A DNA stretch of 64,000 bases from Caulobacteraceae bacterium. Its GTDB lineage: Bacteria; Pseudomonadota; Alphaproteobacteria; Caulobacterales; Caulobacteraceae. Positions 8,059-16,954 of this stretch are shown one piece after another (position 1 is the first letter of the stretch; each line of letters starts with the position of its first letter). The position numbers and the translations under genes were made by a program. Location of the stretch: assembly GCA_019746095.1 (NCBI GenBank), contig JAIESL010000031.1:1-64000 (forward strand), given 5' to 3'. The notes beneath the pieces were generated by a model, which had not been told where the DNA came from, searched no databases, and saw only the letters and a program-made list of their open reading frames with translations.

Positions 8059-8301
8059 ATGACCGATCTTCCCGACCGCCTCTGCGTCGATCCCGACAGC
8101 CCGTTCCACGACGCCGACCTGCTGGCGAAGGGCGTGGGCGTCCGCTTCAAGGGCGAGGAAAAGACCAATGTCGAGGAATACTGCATCTCGGAAGGCTGGG
8201 TCCGCCTGGCCGTCGGCAACCGCGTCGACCGTCGCGGCAAGGCCCTGACCGTCAAGCTGCAGGGGCCGGTCGAGGCCTGGATCAAGGGCGAACAGGTCTG
8301 A
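8059..8301 (+). CDS. DUF3297 family protein
   Basis: An 80-residue protein matching DUF3297 over its whole length: DRLCVDPDSPFHDADLL, then GVGVRFKGEEKTNVEEYC and SEGWVRLAVG, the conserved core of the family. The start at ATG 8059 gives the family's usual length; the frame is open upstream but that part lacks similarity. The protein is small and soluble and its function is unknown. It sits alone between divergently and convergently placed metabolic genes. Confidence 0.85.
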   Translation: MTDLPDRLCVDPDSPFHDADLLAKGVGVRFKGEEKTNVEEYCISEGWVRLAVGNRVDRRGKALTVKLQGPVEAWIKGEQV

Positions 8302-8401
8302 CGACGCCTATCGCGTCCCGGGAAATTCTCTGACGCGGGCCGCTTGTCCGCGCCCCCGGCAAGGTTCAGGCTTCGGCTCCCGTCTGAGTCCCGGAGCCGT
8401 C

Positions 8402-9835
8402 ATGCGCCTGTCCGTTCGCCTTCTCGCCGCCAGCGCCCTGGCCATGACCCTCGTCGCGGCCCCGGCTGTGGCCCAGGACGCCGCGACTATCCAGCGGGCG
8501 GAGACCATCCGTGACGCGGCGCTGAACCAGAATATCGCCCTCGACTATCTGACCCAGCTGACCACCCGGTTCGGCGCGCGGCCGGCGGGGTCGAAGGCCG
8601 AGCAGGACGCCTCGGCCTGGGCCGCCGACTATATGCGGGCGCAGGGCTTCCAGAATGTGCGGATCGAACAGTTTCCGCTGGTCGGCTGGGAGCGGGGCGA
8701 GGAGAGCGGATCGATCGTCGGGGCCCGGCCGCAGCGGCTGGTGCTCGCCGCCCTCGGCCATTCGCCGGGCACCAATGGCGTGATCGAGGCCGATGTCGTG
8801 CGGTTCGACAGTCTGGAGGCCCTGAACGCGGCCCCGGCGGGCTCGCTGGCCGGCAAGATCGCCTATGTCGACGCCGGCCAGATGGTGCGGATGCAGGACG
8901 GCTCGGGCTACGGCCCGCTGACGCGGATCCGGGGGGCCGGTCCGGGTGCCGCGGCCGCCAAGGGGGCGGTGGCCTTCATCATGCGCTCGGTCGGTTCGGA
9001 TGAGCACCGCATGCCGCACACCGGCACCACCCGCTATGTCGACGGTGTCGTGCCCCTGCCGGGCTTCGCCCTGGCCGCGCCCGATGCCGACACGGTTTCG
9101 CGTCTGATCGAAATGGGCGAGACGGTGCGCCTGCGCCTGTCCTCGACGGCCCGCACCTATCAGACAGTCAGCCAGAATGTGATCGGCGACATCCCCGGGC
9201 GCACGCGTCCCGATGAGATCATCGTCCTGGGCTCGCACATGGACAGCTGGGACCTGGGCACGGGGGCCATCGATGACGGTGCCGGCGGGGCCATCACCCT
9301 GGCCGCGGCCAAGGCCATTGCGGCAAGCGGCCGCCGTCCGGAGCGCACCGTTCGCGTGGTCCTGTACGGGGCGGAAGAGGTCGATCAGCCGACCGACACC
9401 GGCAATGGCGGCGGTGCCTATCTGCGCGGCATCGGGTCGGCGGTGGAGCAGCATGTCATCGCCGGCGAGAGCGATTTCGGGGCCGACCGGGTCTATGCGC
9501 TGCAACTGCCGCCGGGAGCCCAGGGCTCGGAGTTTGCCCGGGCGGCGGCGCGGGTGCTGTATCCAATCGGCGTGCTGTCCTCGTCTGTGCCGGAACTCAG
9601 CGGCGGGGCCGACATCGCCCCGCTGGCCGGCGCAGGCGTGCCGGTGTTCGGCCTCAGCCAGGACGGCACCCGCTATTTCGACCTGCACCACACGGCGGAC
9701 GACACCCTCGACAAGGTCGATCCGGCGCAGATGAGCCAGAACGTGGCGGCCTGGGCGGGTCTGGTGTGGCTGATCGCCGATTCGGAGGTGGATTTCCGGG
9801 CGCTGCGGGCGGCGGCGGCACCGGCAGCGCGCTGA
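8402..9835 (+). CDS. secreted M28-family metallopeptidase
   Basis: A 477-residue exported peptidase with a signal peptide (LLAASALAMTLVAAPAVAQ, cut near residue 24), a PA-like insert in the middle, and a C-terminal M28 zinc domain. The di-zinc ligands and catalytic residues can be placed: GSHMDSWD (His/Asp), GAIDDGAG (Asp), YGAEEV (catalytic and metal Glu), the Asp in GESDFGADR, and the His in DLHHTADDT. The family comprises aminopeptidases that clip N-terminal residues from peptides in the periplasm or outside the cell. It is transcribed alone, just before tRNA-Leu. Confidence 0.9.
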   Translation: MRLSVRLLAASALAMTLVAAPAVAQDAATIQRAETIRDAALNQNIALDYLTQLTTRFGARPAGSKAEQDASAWAADYMRAQGFQNVRIEQFPLVGWERGEESGSIVGARPQRLVLAALGHSPGTNGVIEADVVRFDSLEALNAAPAGSLAGKIAYVDAGQMVRMQDGSGYGPLTRIRGAGPGAAAAKGAVAFIMRSVGSDEHRMPHTGTTRYVDGVVPLPGFALAAPDADTVSRLIEMGETVRLRLSSTARTYQTVSQNVIGDIPGRTRPDEIIVLGSHMDSWDLGTGAIDDGAGGAITLAAAKAIAASGRRPERTVRVVLYGAEEVDQPTDTGNGGGAYLRGIGSAVEQHVIAGESDFGADRVYALQLPPGAQGSEFARAAARVLYPIGVLSSSVPELSGGADIAPLAGAGVPVFGLSQDGTRYFDLHHTADDTLDKVDPAQMSQNVAAWAGLVWLIADSEVDFRALRAAAAPAAR

Positions 9836-9881
9836 CCGCATGGTCGAAGACGGCGGGCGCTGCTAGATCACGCCGCAGCCT

Positions 9882-9968
9882 GCGAGCGTGGCGAAACTGG
9901 TAGACGCAACAGACTTAAAATCTGTCGCCCGAAAGGGATTGCGGGTTCGACCCCCGCCGCTCGCACCA
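9882..9968 (+). tRNA. tRNA-Leu (anticodon UAA)
   Basis: A complete class II tRNA: acceptor stem GCGAGCG pairs with CGCTCGC, the anticodon stem ACAGA/TCTGT encloses loop CTTAAAA with anticodon TAA, there is a long variable arm typical of tRNA-Leu, and the T arm has GGTTCGACCC. Discriminator A (9965) and an encoded CCA (9966-9968) close the gene. Only 26 bp separate it from a 220-bp palindromic repeat element, but no integrase gene is visible nearby. Confidence 0.95.
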
Positions 9969-9994
9969 CGGTCTCCCGGATCTGACGTGCCTTG

Positions 9995-10214
9995 CCTTGT
10001 CATCCCGGCCGAAGCGAAGCGGAGAGCCGGGACGGCAGGACCACGACCTTGCTCCTCCCGGAAGCGGCGACAGCCGCTATCCGGGAGACGGGTCAGGGCG
10101 TGGCGCGACGGCAGCCCGTCTCCCGGATAATCGCTGCCGCGATTTCCGGGAGGTTGCAGAGAGTTCCCGCACTCCGTCCCGGATCACCGCTGTGCGGTGT
10201 CCGGGATGACAAGG
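9995..10214. repeat. 220-bp palindromic element with 14-bp terminal inverted repeats and four hairpins
   Basis: CCTTGTCATCCCGG at 9995-10008 is the exact inverted repeat of 10201-10214. Inside are four successive hairpins at about 10004-10031, 10055-10087, 10120-10152 and 10177-10206. The first has an outer stem CCCGGC/GCCGGG and the other three share TCCCGGA/TCCGGGA, while the inner stems differ but stay paired. This is the look of a mobile or amplified REP/MITE-like intergenic repeat. It contains no gene. It could also act as a terminator for the tRNA or for the minus-strand DUF3606 gene. Confidence 0.75.
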
Positions 10215-10243
10215 TGACCCCCCCGGGTCGAGTGCCCGTTGGC

Positions 10244-10426
10244 CTATCGCTTCTTCCCCAGCTCAGCCGCGATGTCCTTGACCATGCGGCCGGCCTTGCG
10301 GTGGGCGGCGGTGAGCTGGTCGCGGGTGACGCCCCAGCGCTTCATCCAGTGTTCGACGGCCTGACGTTCGGACAGGTCCAGCCGGTCCTTATCGATGAAG
10401 CCGCGCTTGTCTTTCAGGCCCGCCAT
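10244..10426 (-). CDS. DUF3606-like small protein
   Basis: A 60-residue basic, helical protein (core RLDLSERQAVEHWMKRWGVT followed by a C-terminal helix ending in GKKR). The pattern and length match the DUF3606 family, found mostly in alphaproteobacteria and of unknown function. ATG 10426 is preceded by GGAG at a suitable distance. It is divergent from pyruvate kinase and ends just beyond the palindromic repeat element. Confidence 0.75.
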   Translation of the reverse strand: MAGLKDKRGFIDKDRLDLSERQAVEHWMKRWGVTRDQLTAAHRKAGRMVKDIAAELGKKR

Positions 10427-10577
10427 GGTCCGCTCCGTTGCCGGGTGAGAGGTAGCGCGAAACGCGGTCGGGCGCGACCGGGCGGCGTAACTTCGTGTTT
10501 CGTGCAAAGAACCGCCCTTAACCCGACGCGGTTTCATGGGCACAAGGGGCAAACTCCTCCGATCGCATGGATATTCG

Positions 10578-12008
10578 ATGAAAAGAGCCCGGCGCGCCCG
10601 TATCGTCGCGACCCTGGGACCCGCCAGCCGGGCACCCGGCATGGTCAAGGCCCTGGCCCAGGCCGGGGTCGATGTTTTCCGCCTGAATTTCAGCCACGGC
10701 ACGCATGAGGACCATGCGGCGGCGCTGAAGGCCGTGCGCGGGGCGGAGATGGCGCTGAAGCGGCCCCTGGGCGTGCTGGCCGACCTGCAGGGGCCCAAGC
10801 TGCGGCTGGGCCGGTTTGCGGACGTCGAGATCGACATCAAGCCCGGCCACAGGATGCGGTTCGACCTCGATCCGACGCCGGGCGATGCGACCCGGGTGCA
10901 GATGCCGCATCCGGAGATCTTCCGGGCCCTGCGCACCGGCATGCTGCTGCTGCTGGACGACGGGCGGGTGCGGCTGCGGGTCAATGAGCGTGATGACACC
11001 TGGGCCGATGTGACGGTCGAGAGCGGATCGAAACTGTCGGACCGCAAGGGTGTGGCCGTGCCCGAGGCGGTGGTGCCGGTCTCGGCCCTGACCCCCAAGG
11101 ACCGTGAGGACCTGGCCTTCGCCCTGCGCATCGGCGTCGACTGGGTGGCCCTGAGCTTCGTGCAGAAGGCCGAGGACATGGCCGAGCTGAAGCAGATCGT
11201 GAAGGGACGGGCCGCCTGCCTGGCCAAGATCGAGAAGCCGCAGGCCCTGGCGGAACTGGAGAGCATCCTCGACTATTGCGACGGGGTGATGGTGGCGCGC
11301 GGCGATCTGGGCGTGGAACTGGAGCCCGAAGAGGTGCCGGTGGCGCAGAAGCAGATCATCCGCGCGGCCCGCCAGCGCGGTGTGCCGGTGATCGTGGCCA
11401 CCCAGATGCTGGAGAGCATGACCGCCTCCCCGGCCCCGACCCGGGCCGAGGCCTCGGACGTGGCCAATGCCGCCTATGAGGGCGCCGACGCCCTGATGCT
11501 GTCGGCCGAGACCGCCTCGGGGGACTATCCGCTGGAATCGGTCGGGGTGATGAGCCGGATCATCGAACGGGTCGAGCGGGATCCGAAATGGCCCAGCCTG
11601 ATGGATGCCGAACACGCCGGTATGGACGATATCGATGCTGACGCCCTTGTGGCCGCGGCGCGCAAGGCCGCCGAGGCCCAGTCGACGGCCTGTATCGTCG
11701 TGTTCACGACCCTCGGCGGGACGGCCCGGCGGATGGCGCGTGAGCGGCCGCTGCAGCCGGTGCTGGCCCTGACGCCCAACCCTTCGACGGCGCGCCGGCT
11801 GGCCCTGGTCTGGGGGCTGGAGACGCGACTGGGCAAGGAGCCGGCCTCGCTGGAGGATGTCACCGACGATGCGGTCAGCAGCGCGGTCGCCTATGGCCTG
11901 GCCGAGCCGGGTCAGCGCATCCTGATCCTGGCCGGGACGCCCTTCGGCGCACCGGGGGCGGCGAACCTGCTGCGACTGGCCCATGCGCCGACGAAGGCGA
12001 AGCGCTGA
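10578..12008 (+). CDS. pyk: pyruvate kinase
   Basis: A 476-residue pyruvate kinase that converts phosphoenolpyruvate and ADP to pyruvate and ATP, the last step of glycolysis. N-terminal ARIVATLGPAS, substrate-binding RLNFSHG, ADLQGPKLRLG, the active-site lysine region CLAKIEKPQAL and the signature MVARGDLGVE are all present, followed by TQMLESM and the C-terminal allosteric domain. The start at 10578 places the usual MKRARRARIVATLGP at the N-terminus; an in-frame ATG 42 bp upstream is possible. It is monocistronic between a divergent DUF3606 gene and a convergent transporter. Confidence 0.95.
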   Translation: MKRARRARIVATLGPASRAPGMVKALAQAGVDVFRLNFSHGTHEDHAAALKAVRGAEMALKRPLGVLADLQGPKLRLGRFADVEIDIKPGHRMRFDLDPTPGDATRVQMPHPEIFRALRTGMLLLLDDGRVRLRVNERDDTWADVTVESGSKLSDRKGVAVPEAVVPVSALTPKDREDLAFALRIGVDWVALSFVQKAEDMAELKQIVKGRAACLAKIEKPQALAELESILDYCDGVMVARGDLGVELEPEEVPVAQKQIIRAARQRGVPVIVATQMLESMTASPAPTRAEASDVANAAYEGADALMLSAETASGDYPLESVGVMSRIIERVERDPKWPSLMDAEHAGMDDIDADALVAAARKAAEAQSTACIVVFTTLGGTARRMARERPLQPVLALTPNPSTARRLALVWGLETRLGKEPASLEDVTDDAVSSAVAYGLAEPGQRILILAGTPFGAPGAANLLRLAHAPTKAKR

Positions 12009-12026
12009 GGGCGGAGCGACCACCCG

Positions 12027-13292
12027 CTAGAGTATGAACATCAGCAGGGCCGCCCCTGCCATGACGGCCGTGGCGAGCCAGCCCATGATGCGCAGGCCGA
12101 CCGGCGCGACAAAGGCCCCGAGATGCCTGCGGCTCGAAACCACCAGCATGGTGGCGATCATCAGGGGCACGGCGATCAGGCCATTCAGGACCGCGCTCCA
12201 GAACAGGGCCTTGATCGGGTCGATGGGCAGAAAGAGCATCAGCAGGCCGAAGCCGAACGACAGGGCGATCACGCCGTAGAAGGCCCGGGCGTTTTCCGGC
12301 CGGTGCTCGAGACCGATGCGCCAGCCCCGCAGCTCGCCGACCGCATAGGCGGCCGAACCGGCGAGCACCGGCAACGCCAGCAGGCCCGTGCCGATGATCC
12401 CGAGACTGAACAGCAGGAAGGCAAACTCGCCGGCGATCGGGCGAAGGGCCCGGGCGGCGTCGGCCGAGCTGGCGATATCGGTGATGCCCTGGGCGTTCAG
12501 CGTGACGGCGGTGGTCAGGACGATGAAGAAGGAGATCAGGGTGGAGAAGCCCATGCCCAGAAGGGTGTCCCAGGTGATCCGGTTGAGTTCCACGGGGGCC
12601 TTGTCCGGGTGGTCGAGCAGGGAGCCGTCATCGGACAGCTTTTCGTCCTCGACCTCCTCGGCGCTCTGCCAGAAGAACATATAGGGGCTGATGGTGGTGC
12701 CGAACACGGCGACGATGGCGATCAGGGTCTCGCGGCTCAGGGTGAACTGCGGCATGAATACCGCCCGCGCGACCTCGCCCCAGTCGATGGCCACGGTGAA
12801 GACCACGGCGACATAGGCGAACAGGCTCATCGTCAGCCATTTCAGCACATGCACATAGCGGTGATAGGGCAGGAAGACCTGCAGCAGCAGCGAACCGACC
12901 GCAAAGGCCACAGCGAAACCCACCTCGCCCCAGCCGAGGACCAGCCGTGCCGCCGCGCCCATGGCGGCCAGATTGGCGCCGATGTTGACCGTATTGGCCA
13001 CCAGCAGCAGGCCGACGATGACATGGACCAGCCATCGCGGCAGGACGTGCGCCATATTGGCGGCCAGGCCCTCACCGGTGACCCGGCCGATCCGGGCGCA
13101 GATGGCCTGGATCGCGGTCATCAGGGGATAGGCGAGGACCGGCATCCAGATCAGGCCGAGGCCGAACTGGGCCCCGACCTGGGAGTGGGTGGCGATGCCG
13201 CCGGGATCGTCGTCCGCCGCACCGGTGATCAGGCCCGGACCCAGCCGCGCAAGCAGGGGCCTGGGCCTGGGGTCAGAGGGTTCTGTGGACAT
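12027..13292 (-). CDS. Nramp-related divalent metal transporter with variant metal site
   Basis: A 421-residue polytopic inner-membrane protein with about 11 hydrophobic segments and the Nramp TM1 context GPGLITGAADDDPGGIATHSQ. In canonical manganese/iron Nramp proteins TM1 has DPGN and TM6 has a Met-Pro-His-like site; here TM1 reads DPGG and TM6 reads ISPYMFFWQS, lacking the methionine that favours transition metals. This resembles Nramp-related magnesium transporters (NrMT), so Mg or another hard cation is plausible. It is transcribed alone and converges with pyk. Confidence 0.85.
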   Translation of the reverse strand: MSTEPSDPRPRPLLARLGPGLITGAADDDPGGIATHSQVGAQFGLGLIWMPVLAYPLMTAIQAICARIGRVTGEGLAANMAHVLPRWLVHVIVGLLLVANTVNIGANLAAMGAAARLVLGWGEVGFAVAFAVGSLLLQVFLPYHRYVHVLKWLTMSLFAYVAVVFTVAIDWGEVARAVFMPQFTLSRETLIAIVAVFGTTISPYMFFWQSAEEVEDEKLSDDGSLLDHPDKAPVELNRITWDTLLGMGFSTLISFFIVLTTAVTLNAQGITDIASSADAARALRPIAGEFAFLLFSLGIIGTGLLALPVLAGSAAYAVGELRGWRIGLEHRPENARAFYGVIALSFGFGLLMLFLPIDPIKALFWSAVLNGLIAVPLMIATMLVVSSRRHLGAFVAPVGLRIMGWLATAVMAGAALLMFIL

Positions 13293-13530
13293 GGCCGCCC
13301 CTTCCCTGCGGACGTGCTGAACGGATGATCATGACCGGTCGCCTGCCTTCGCTACGGGTGGAGCCCCGGCCCGACCATGCCCTGCCCTGAGCCGAACCGC
13401 ACCCTTTGGCTGACGCTAGCGCGTTTCGCCGATTGACTCGCTCTTTATGGATGGATGACCCTTGCGTCGAAGCGCGTCAGGGCGCGGCATCTCCGCCGCT
13501 CCTCCCCGGGAGGGCGAAGGGAATGGGTGG

Positions 13531-14571
13531 ATGATCAAATACATCGGATCGAAACGCGCGCTGCTGACCCAGATCGCGACGGCGATCCGCGGACAGCTGC
13601 CGGACGGCGGCACGGTCTGCGACCTGTTCTCCGGCTCTGCCCGGGTCGGCCATGCCCTGAAGGGGGCGGGCTTCCGGGTCTGGTCGAATGACCACAATGC
13701 CTATGCCCACGCCCTGGCCACAGCCTATGTGCAGGCCGACCGCGAGCGCTGGCTGGACCAGGCCGGGTCGGTGCTGGCCGAGCTGCGGACCGTGAAGCCC
13801 GAGGCCGGCTGGTTCACCCGGACCTTCTGCGAGGACGCCCGCTATTTCACGCCCGAGAACGGTGCGGTGATCGACGCCATGCGCGAGCGGATCGCGGCCA
13901 TGGCGCTGGAGCCGGAGCTGGAGGCGATCGCCCTGGTCAGCCTGATGGAGGCTGCCGACCGGGTCGATTCCACCGCGGGTCTGCAGATGGCCTATATGAA
14001 GAAATGGGCCACCCGGGCGCTGAAGCCGCTGGAGCTTCGTATGCCCGACATCCTGCCCGGCGTGGCGGACGGGCCGTGCAAGGCCACGCGACGGGATGCG
14101 GTGGAACTGGCCCCCGAGGTCGAGGCCGACCTCGTCTATCTGGACCCGCCCTACAACCAGCATTCCTATCTGGGCAATTATCACTGCTGGGAAAGCCTGG
14201 TGCTGTGGGACCGGCCCGAGACCTATGGCATCGCCAACAAGCGGATCGATGTGCGCACCCGCAAGAGCGCCTTCAACAGCAAGCCCGGGATCGCCCCGGC
14301 CCTGCAGGCCGTGATCGAGGGGCTGAAGGCCCCGAACCTGATCGTCTCCTTCAATGACGAGGGCTATCTGGGCCGGGACCAGCTGGTCAGCATGCTGTCG
14401 GGCCGGGGTGAGGTGCAGGTGATCGAGATCGCCCGCCCGCGCTACGTCGGGGCCCGTATCGGCATCCACAATCCGCAGGGCGAGAAGGTCGGGGCGGTGG
14501 GGCGGCTGCGGAACGTCGAATATCTGTTCGTGGTCAGCGAACGGCCGGTCAGCCTGGCGGATGCGGCCTAA
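13531..14571 (+). CDS. D12-class DNA adenine N6-methyltransferase (solitary)
   Basis: A 346-residue Dam-like methyltransferase. Its N-terminus [12 protein letters not shown] is typical of D12-class enzymes; motif I is [10 protein letters not shown] (the SAM site) and motif IV is the catalytic DPPYNQHSY. An in-frame TTG lies 69 bp upstream, but ATG 13531 fits the family. No restriction endonuclease is adjacent, so it is either solitary or part of a scattered system. It is not the CcrM type, whose motif IV reads DPPYNLQ. Recognition sequence is unknown. Its stop overlaps that of rnhB tail-to-tail (CTAA, 14568-14571). Confidence 0.9.
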   Translation: MIKYIGSKRALLTQIATAIRGQLPDGGTVCDLFSGSARVGHALKGAGFRVWSNDHNAYAHALATAYVQADRERWLDQAGSVLAELRTVKPEAGWFTRTFCEDARYFTPENGAVIDAMRERIAAMALEPELEAIALVSLMEAADRVDSTAGLQMAYMKKWATRALKPLELRMPDILPGVADGPCKATRRDAVELAPEVEADLVYLDPPYNQHSYLGNYHCWESLVLWDRPETYGIANKRIDVRTRKSAFNSKPGIAPALQAVIEGLKAPNLIVSFNDEGYLGRDQLVSMLSGRGEVQVIEIARPRYVGARIGIHNPQGEKVGAVGRLRNVEYLFVVSERPVSLADAA

Positions 14572-15233
14572 CCACCGGCGGGTTCCAGCAGCGCCCGGAT
14601 CGGGGCCCAGCTCCGGCGATGGGCCGGGCTGGGGCCGAGCGCCTTGAGGGCGGCGGCATGGATCGGGGCGTTGTAGCCCTTGTGCCCCGCGAAGCCGTAG
14701 CCGGGATAGGTCCCGTCCAGTTCGACCATCAGCCGGTCCCGCGCCGTCTTGGCCAGGATCGAGGCGGCGGCGATGGACAGTGACAGGCTGTCACCCTTGA
14801 CCACGGTCTGGATCGGGCACGGCAGTTTGAACCGGTAGCTTCCATCGACCAGAGCGGCGGCCGGCGGGATTGCCAGCCCCTCGACGGCCCGGCGCATGGC
14901 CAGTCCGGTGGCCTGCAGGATGTTGAGCTGGTCGATCTCTTCCACCGAGGCGAAGCCGACGCCCCAGGCGAGGGCCCGGGCCTTGATCTCGATCTCCAGC
15001 GCCTCGCGCCGGGCATGGGTCAGGGCCTTGGAGTCGTCGATGCCCTCGGGCAGGTCGTCGGGATTGAGGATCACCGCCCCCGCCGATACCGGGCCGGCCC
15101 AGGGCCCGCGTCCGGCCTCGTCCACACCGCAGACCGGGCCGCCGCTGCTGTCGGTGAGCGCCAGTTCCAGCGTCAGGGTGGGACCGGTCCGGCGCGGACC
15201 GGCACCGGCCGGGGCTTTCGATGGGGCTTTCAC
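14568..15233 (-). CDS. rnhB: ribonuclease HII
   Basis: A 221-residue RNase HII that cuts RNA in RNA-DNA hybrids and single ribonucleotides misincorporated in DNA. The signature [20 protein letters not shown] supplies the catalytic Asp-Glu pair, DDSKAL and the later [10 protein letters not shown] segment are conserved, and the C-terminal GYxxxKGY equivalent ([10 protein letters not shown]) is present. Its start overlaps the stop of tag by 4 bp, so the two DNA-repair genes are translationally coupled. Confidence 0.95.
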   Translation of the reverse strand: MKAPSKAPAGAGPRRTGPTLTLELALTDSSGGPVCGVDEAGRGPWAGPVSAGAVILNPDDLPEGIDDSKALTHARREALEIEIKARALAWGVGFASVEEIDQLNILQATGLAMRRAVEGLAIPPAAALVDGSYRFKLPCPIQTVVKGDSLSLSIAAASILAKTARDRLMVELDGTYPGYGFAGHKGYNAPIHAAALKALGPSPAHRRSWAPIRALLEPAGG

Positions 15234-15814
15234 GACCGGGCCATCGCGCGCGTCGGCGCATGGCGAAGACAGTTCAGGTCGTGGTCGTTGACCATGCCGA
15301 CCGCCTGCATGAAGGCATAGACGATCACCGGGCCGCAGAAGGTGAAGCCGCGCTGCTTCAGGGCCCTGGCCATGGCCACGGACTCCGGCGTCTGCGTCGG
15401 GCGGGGGCCGCCTTCGTGCTGGAACGGCGTGCCGCCGACAAAGGACCAGAGCCAGGCGGAGAAATCCTCGCCGTTGTCGCGCATCTCCAGCCAGATCCGC
15501 GCCCCCTTGATGGCGCTGTTGATCTTGGCCCGCGAGCGGATGATGCGGGCGTCGCCCAGCAGGCGCTCGATGTCGGCCTCGCCATAGCGGGCGATGATCT
15601 CCGGGTCGAAACCATGGAAGGCGTCACGCATGCCCTCGCGTTTCCGCAGGATGGTGATCCAGGCCAGGCCGGCCTGGAAGCCGTCCAGCACCAGCTTCTC
15701 CCACAGGGCGCGGGCGTCATATTCGGGCACGCCCCATTCCTCGTCGTGATAGGCGACATAGAGGGGATCGGTCCCGCACCAGGCGCAGCGGTGAAGTGAG
15801 TCGGCCATGGCCAC
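15230..15814 (-). CDS. tag: DNA-3-methyladenine glycosylase I
   Basis: A 194-residue Tag glycosylase that removes 3-methyladenine in base excision repair. CAWCG and YHDEEWGVP near the N-terminus and HDLNC near the C-terminus carry the Cys/His zinc ligands of the family; the [21 protein letters not shown] segment holds the helix-hairpin region and a conserved glutamate. Two nearby ATGs (15814 and 15808) are possible starts. It is the first gene of a tag-rnhB operon. Confidence 0.95.
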   Translation of the reverse strand: MAMADSLHRCAWCGTDPLYVAYHDEEWGVPEYDARALWEKLVLDGFQAGLAWITILRKREGMRDAFHGFDPEIIARYGEADIERLLGDARIIRSRAKINSAIKGARIWLEMRDNGEDFSAWLWSFVGGTPFQHEGGPRPTQTPESVAMARALKQRGFTFCGPVIVYAFMQAVGMVNDHDLNCLRHAPTRAMARS

Positions 15815-15834
15815 AGGGTAGCGGATCGGCCACG

Positions 15835-15864
15835 AAAAAGGGCCGCGCCCCGAAGGCGCGACCC
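15835..15864 (-). terminator. strong rho-independent terminator
   Basis: On the minus strand GGGTCGCGCC and GGCGCGGCCC (genomic 15864-15855 and 15849-15840) form a 10-bp stem with one G-U pair and a short TTCGG loop, followed directly by TTTTT. It lies just after the stop of the minus-strand secreted-protein gene and before tag. Confidence 0.85.
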
Positions 15865-15887
15865 TGATTTTCCACCCGTCTGGTCGA

Positions 15888-16241
15888 TCAGCCGGCGGTG
15901 TAGCGATACTCGCTGATTTCGCAGACGTTGATGCGGTAGCGGATCAGCTCGTCGCCGTCCGAGAAGCGGGCCTTGAAGTCATAGATGCAGGCACCCGAGC
16001 CGTCATCGATGTTGATCCGGACCCGGTCACCGGAGGGCAGCACGTCCTGACCGAGAATGTCTTCTTCCCAGTCGTTCCGGCCCGAGTTCGAGGCGTAGAA
16101 ATGGGTCATGGTGACGCCGGTCGCGTTGATGATGACGACGCGACGGTCCTCTCCATCATTGGACTGGAAGGCCATCGTCCCGAAGGCGACGGCGGAAACA
16201 GCGGCCGCCAGTACGGCACGGCGTGCAAAAGCTTTGAACAT
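15888..16241 (-). CDS. small secreted hypothetical protein
   Basis: A 117-residue protein with a signal peptide (FKAFARRAVLAAAVSAVAFG) and a mature domain rich in beta-type pattern: VVIINATGVTMTHFYASN, VLPSGDRVRINIDD, CIYDFKARFSDGDEL, with two cysteines that could pair. This repeat-like small fold resembles periplasmic Tricorn/Tir-like DUF proteins, but no family is named with confidence. ATG 16241 is chosen because the signal peptide begins there. It is monocistronic and ends at a strong terminator. Confidence 0.7.
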   Translation of the reverse strand: MFKAFARRAVLAAAVSAVAFGTMAFQSNDGEDRRVVIINATGVTMTHFYASNSGRNDWEEDILGQDVLPSGDRVRINIDDGSGACIYDFKARFSDGDELIRYRINVCEISEYRYTAG

Positions 16242-16475
16242 TCTACGGATCCTTTTGAGGGATGCGCCCCCTGCGCAACGCCCACCTAACGCCGATGTTT
16301 CATCCGTGTCGAGAAGGTGGCGCGATAAATTCATCCCTGCCTGAAATCCGCGTCGATGGCCGAAATGGTCTGTGCGACGGGTCGGCCAGGCAAGGGGGTT
16401 GGACGACCGGACAGCAATCGCGTTAGCCTTGGCCGACGAGGACGGGACCGATACAGGTCCGGGGGAGGCGCGCCG

Positions 16476-16886
16476 ATGAATTCCGTGCTGATCGGTCTGG
16501 CCGGCCTGATGGCGGCACTGTCGCCCGGGCCGGATGTTCGCACCGGAGCGGCCCATGCCCCGCCGCCCGGGCTCAGGCCGGATGCGGCGTGCGAGATTCG
16601 ACCGGACGCTGCCTACATCAACCCCAGACTGCCACTGGGCCGCGCGGCCTATGCCCAACGTCCCGCCTGCCGCACGACCTGGGCCCCCGGCCCCGGAGGG
16701 CCGGGCCTGTATGTGCAGGGGCCGCCGATCCGGGTCGACGCGCCGCCGGTCATCATCGGTGGCCTGAGACTCTTTCTGGTCCCGCCGGAGGTGATCGTGC
16801 TGCCGTCCCCGGTAACCATGGAGGCACCGCAGGTCCAGTCAGTGCCCGCGCCCGAACCGGCTGCAGAACCGCCGTCCGGCGAATGA
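16476..16886 (+). CDS. secreted proline-rich hypothetical protein
   Basis: A 136-residue protein with a short hydrophobic N-terminus (NSVLIGLAGLMAALSPG), then a Pro/Gly/Ala-rich region with single cysteines (DAACEIRPD, RPACRTTW) and a Pro-Glu-rich tail. ATG 16476 has GGGGGAGG about 8 nt upstream, which decides the start; the frame is open upstream but without signal. Probably periplasmic or envelope-linked. No family is recognised. Confidence 0.55.
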   Translation: MNSVLIGLAGLMAALSPGPDVRTGAAHAPPPGLRPDAACEIRPDAAYINPRLPLGRAAYAQRPACRTTWAPGPGGPGLYVQGPPIRVDAPPVIIGGLRLFLVPPEVIVLPSPVTMEAPQVQSVPAPEPAAEPPSGE

Positions 16887-16954
16887 CGCCGGCTTCGCCT
16901 GCGACCGGCCAGTCTCGATCCGGGCAGGAATAGCCGCCTTAAGGCCGCGCCGGA

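Noticed and set aside
9882-10214. tRNA-Leu plus repeat as an integration (att) site of an island
   Set aside because: No integrase, no direct repeat of the tRNA 3' end and no foreign genes follow; core genes continue on both sides.
9992-10708. Open frame across the palindromic element after tRNA-Leu
   Set aside because: It runs through four hairpins and into the start of pyk; composition and position indicate non-coding repeat DNA.
10518-12023. 501-residue frame antisense to pyruvate kinase
   Set aside because: Gln/His/Gly/Arg-rich composition typical of an antisense shadow; the plus strand has every pyruvate kinase motif.
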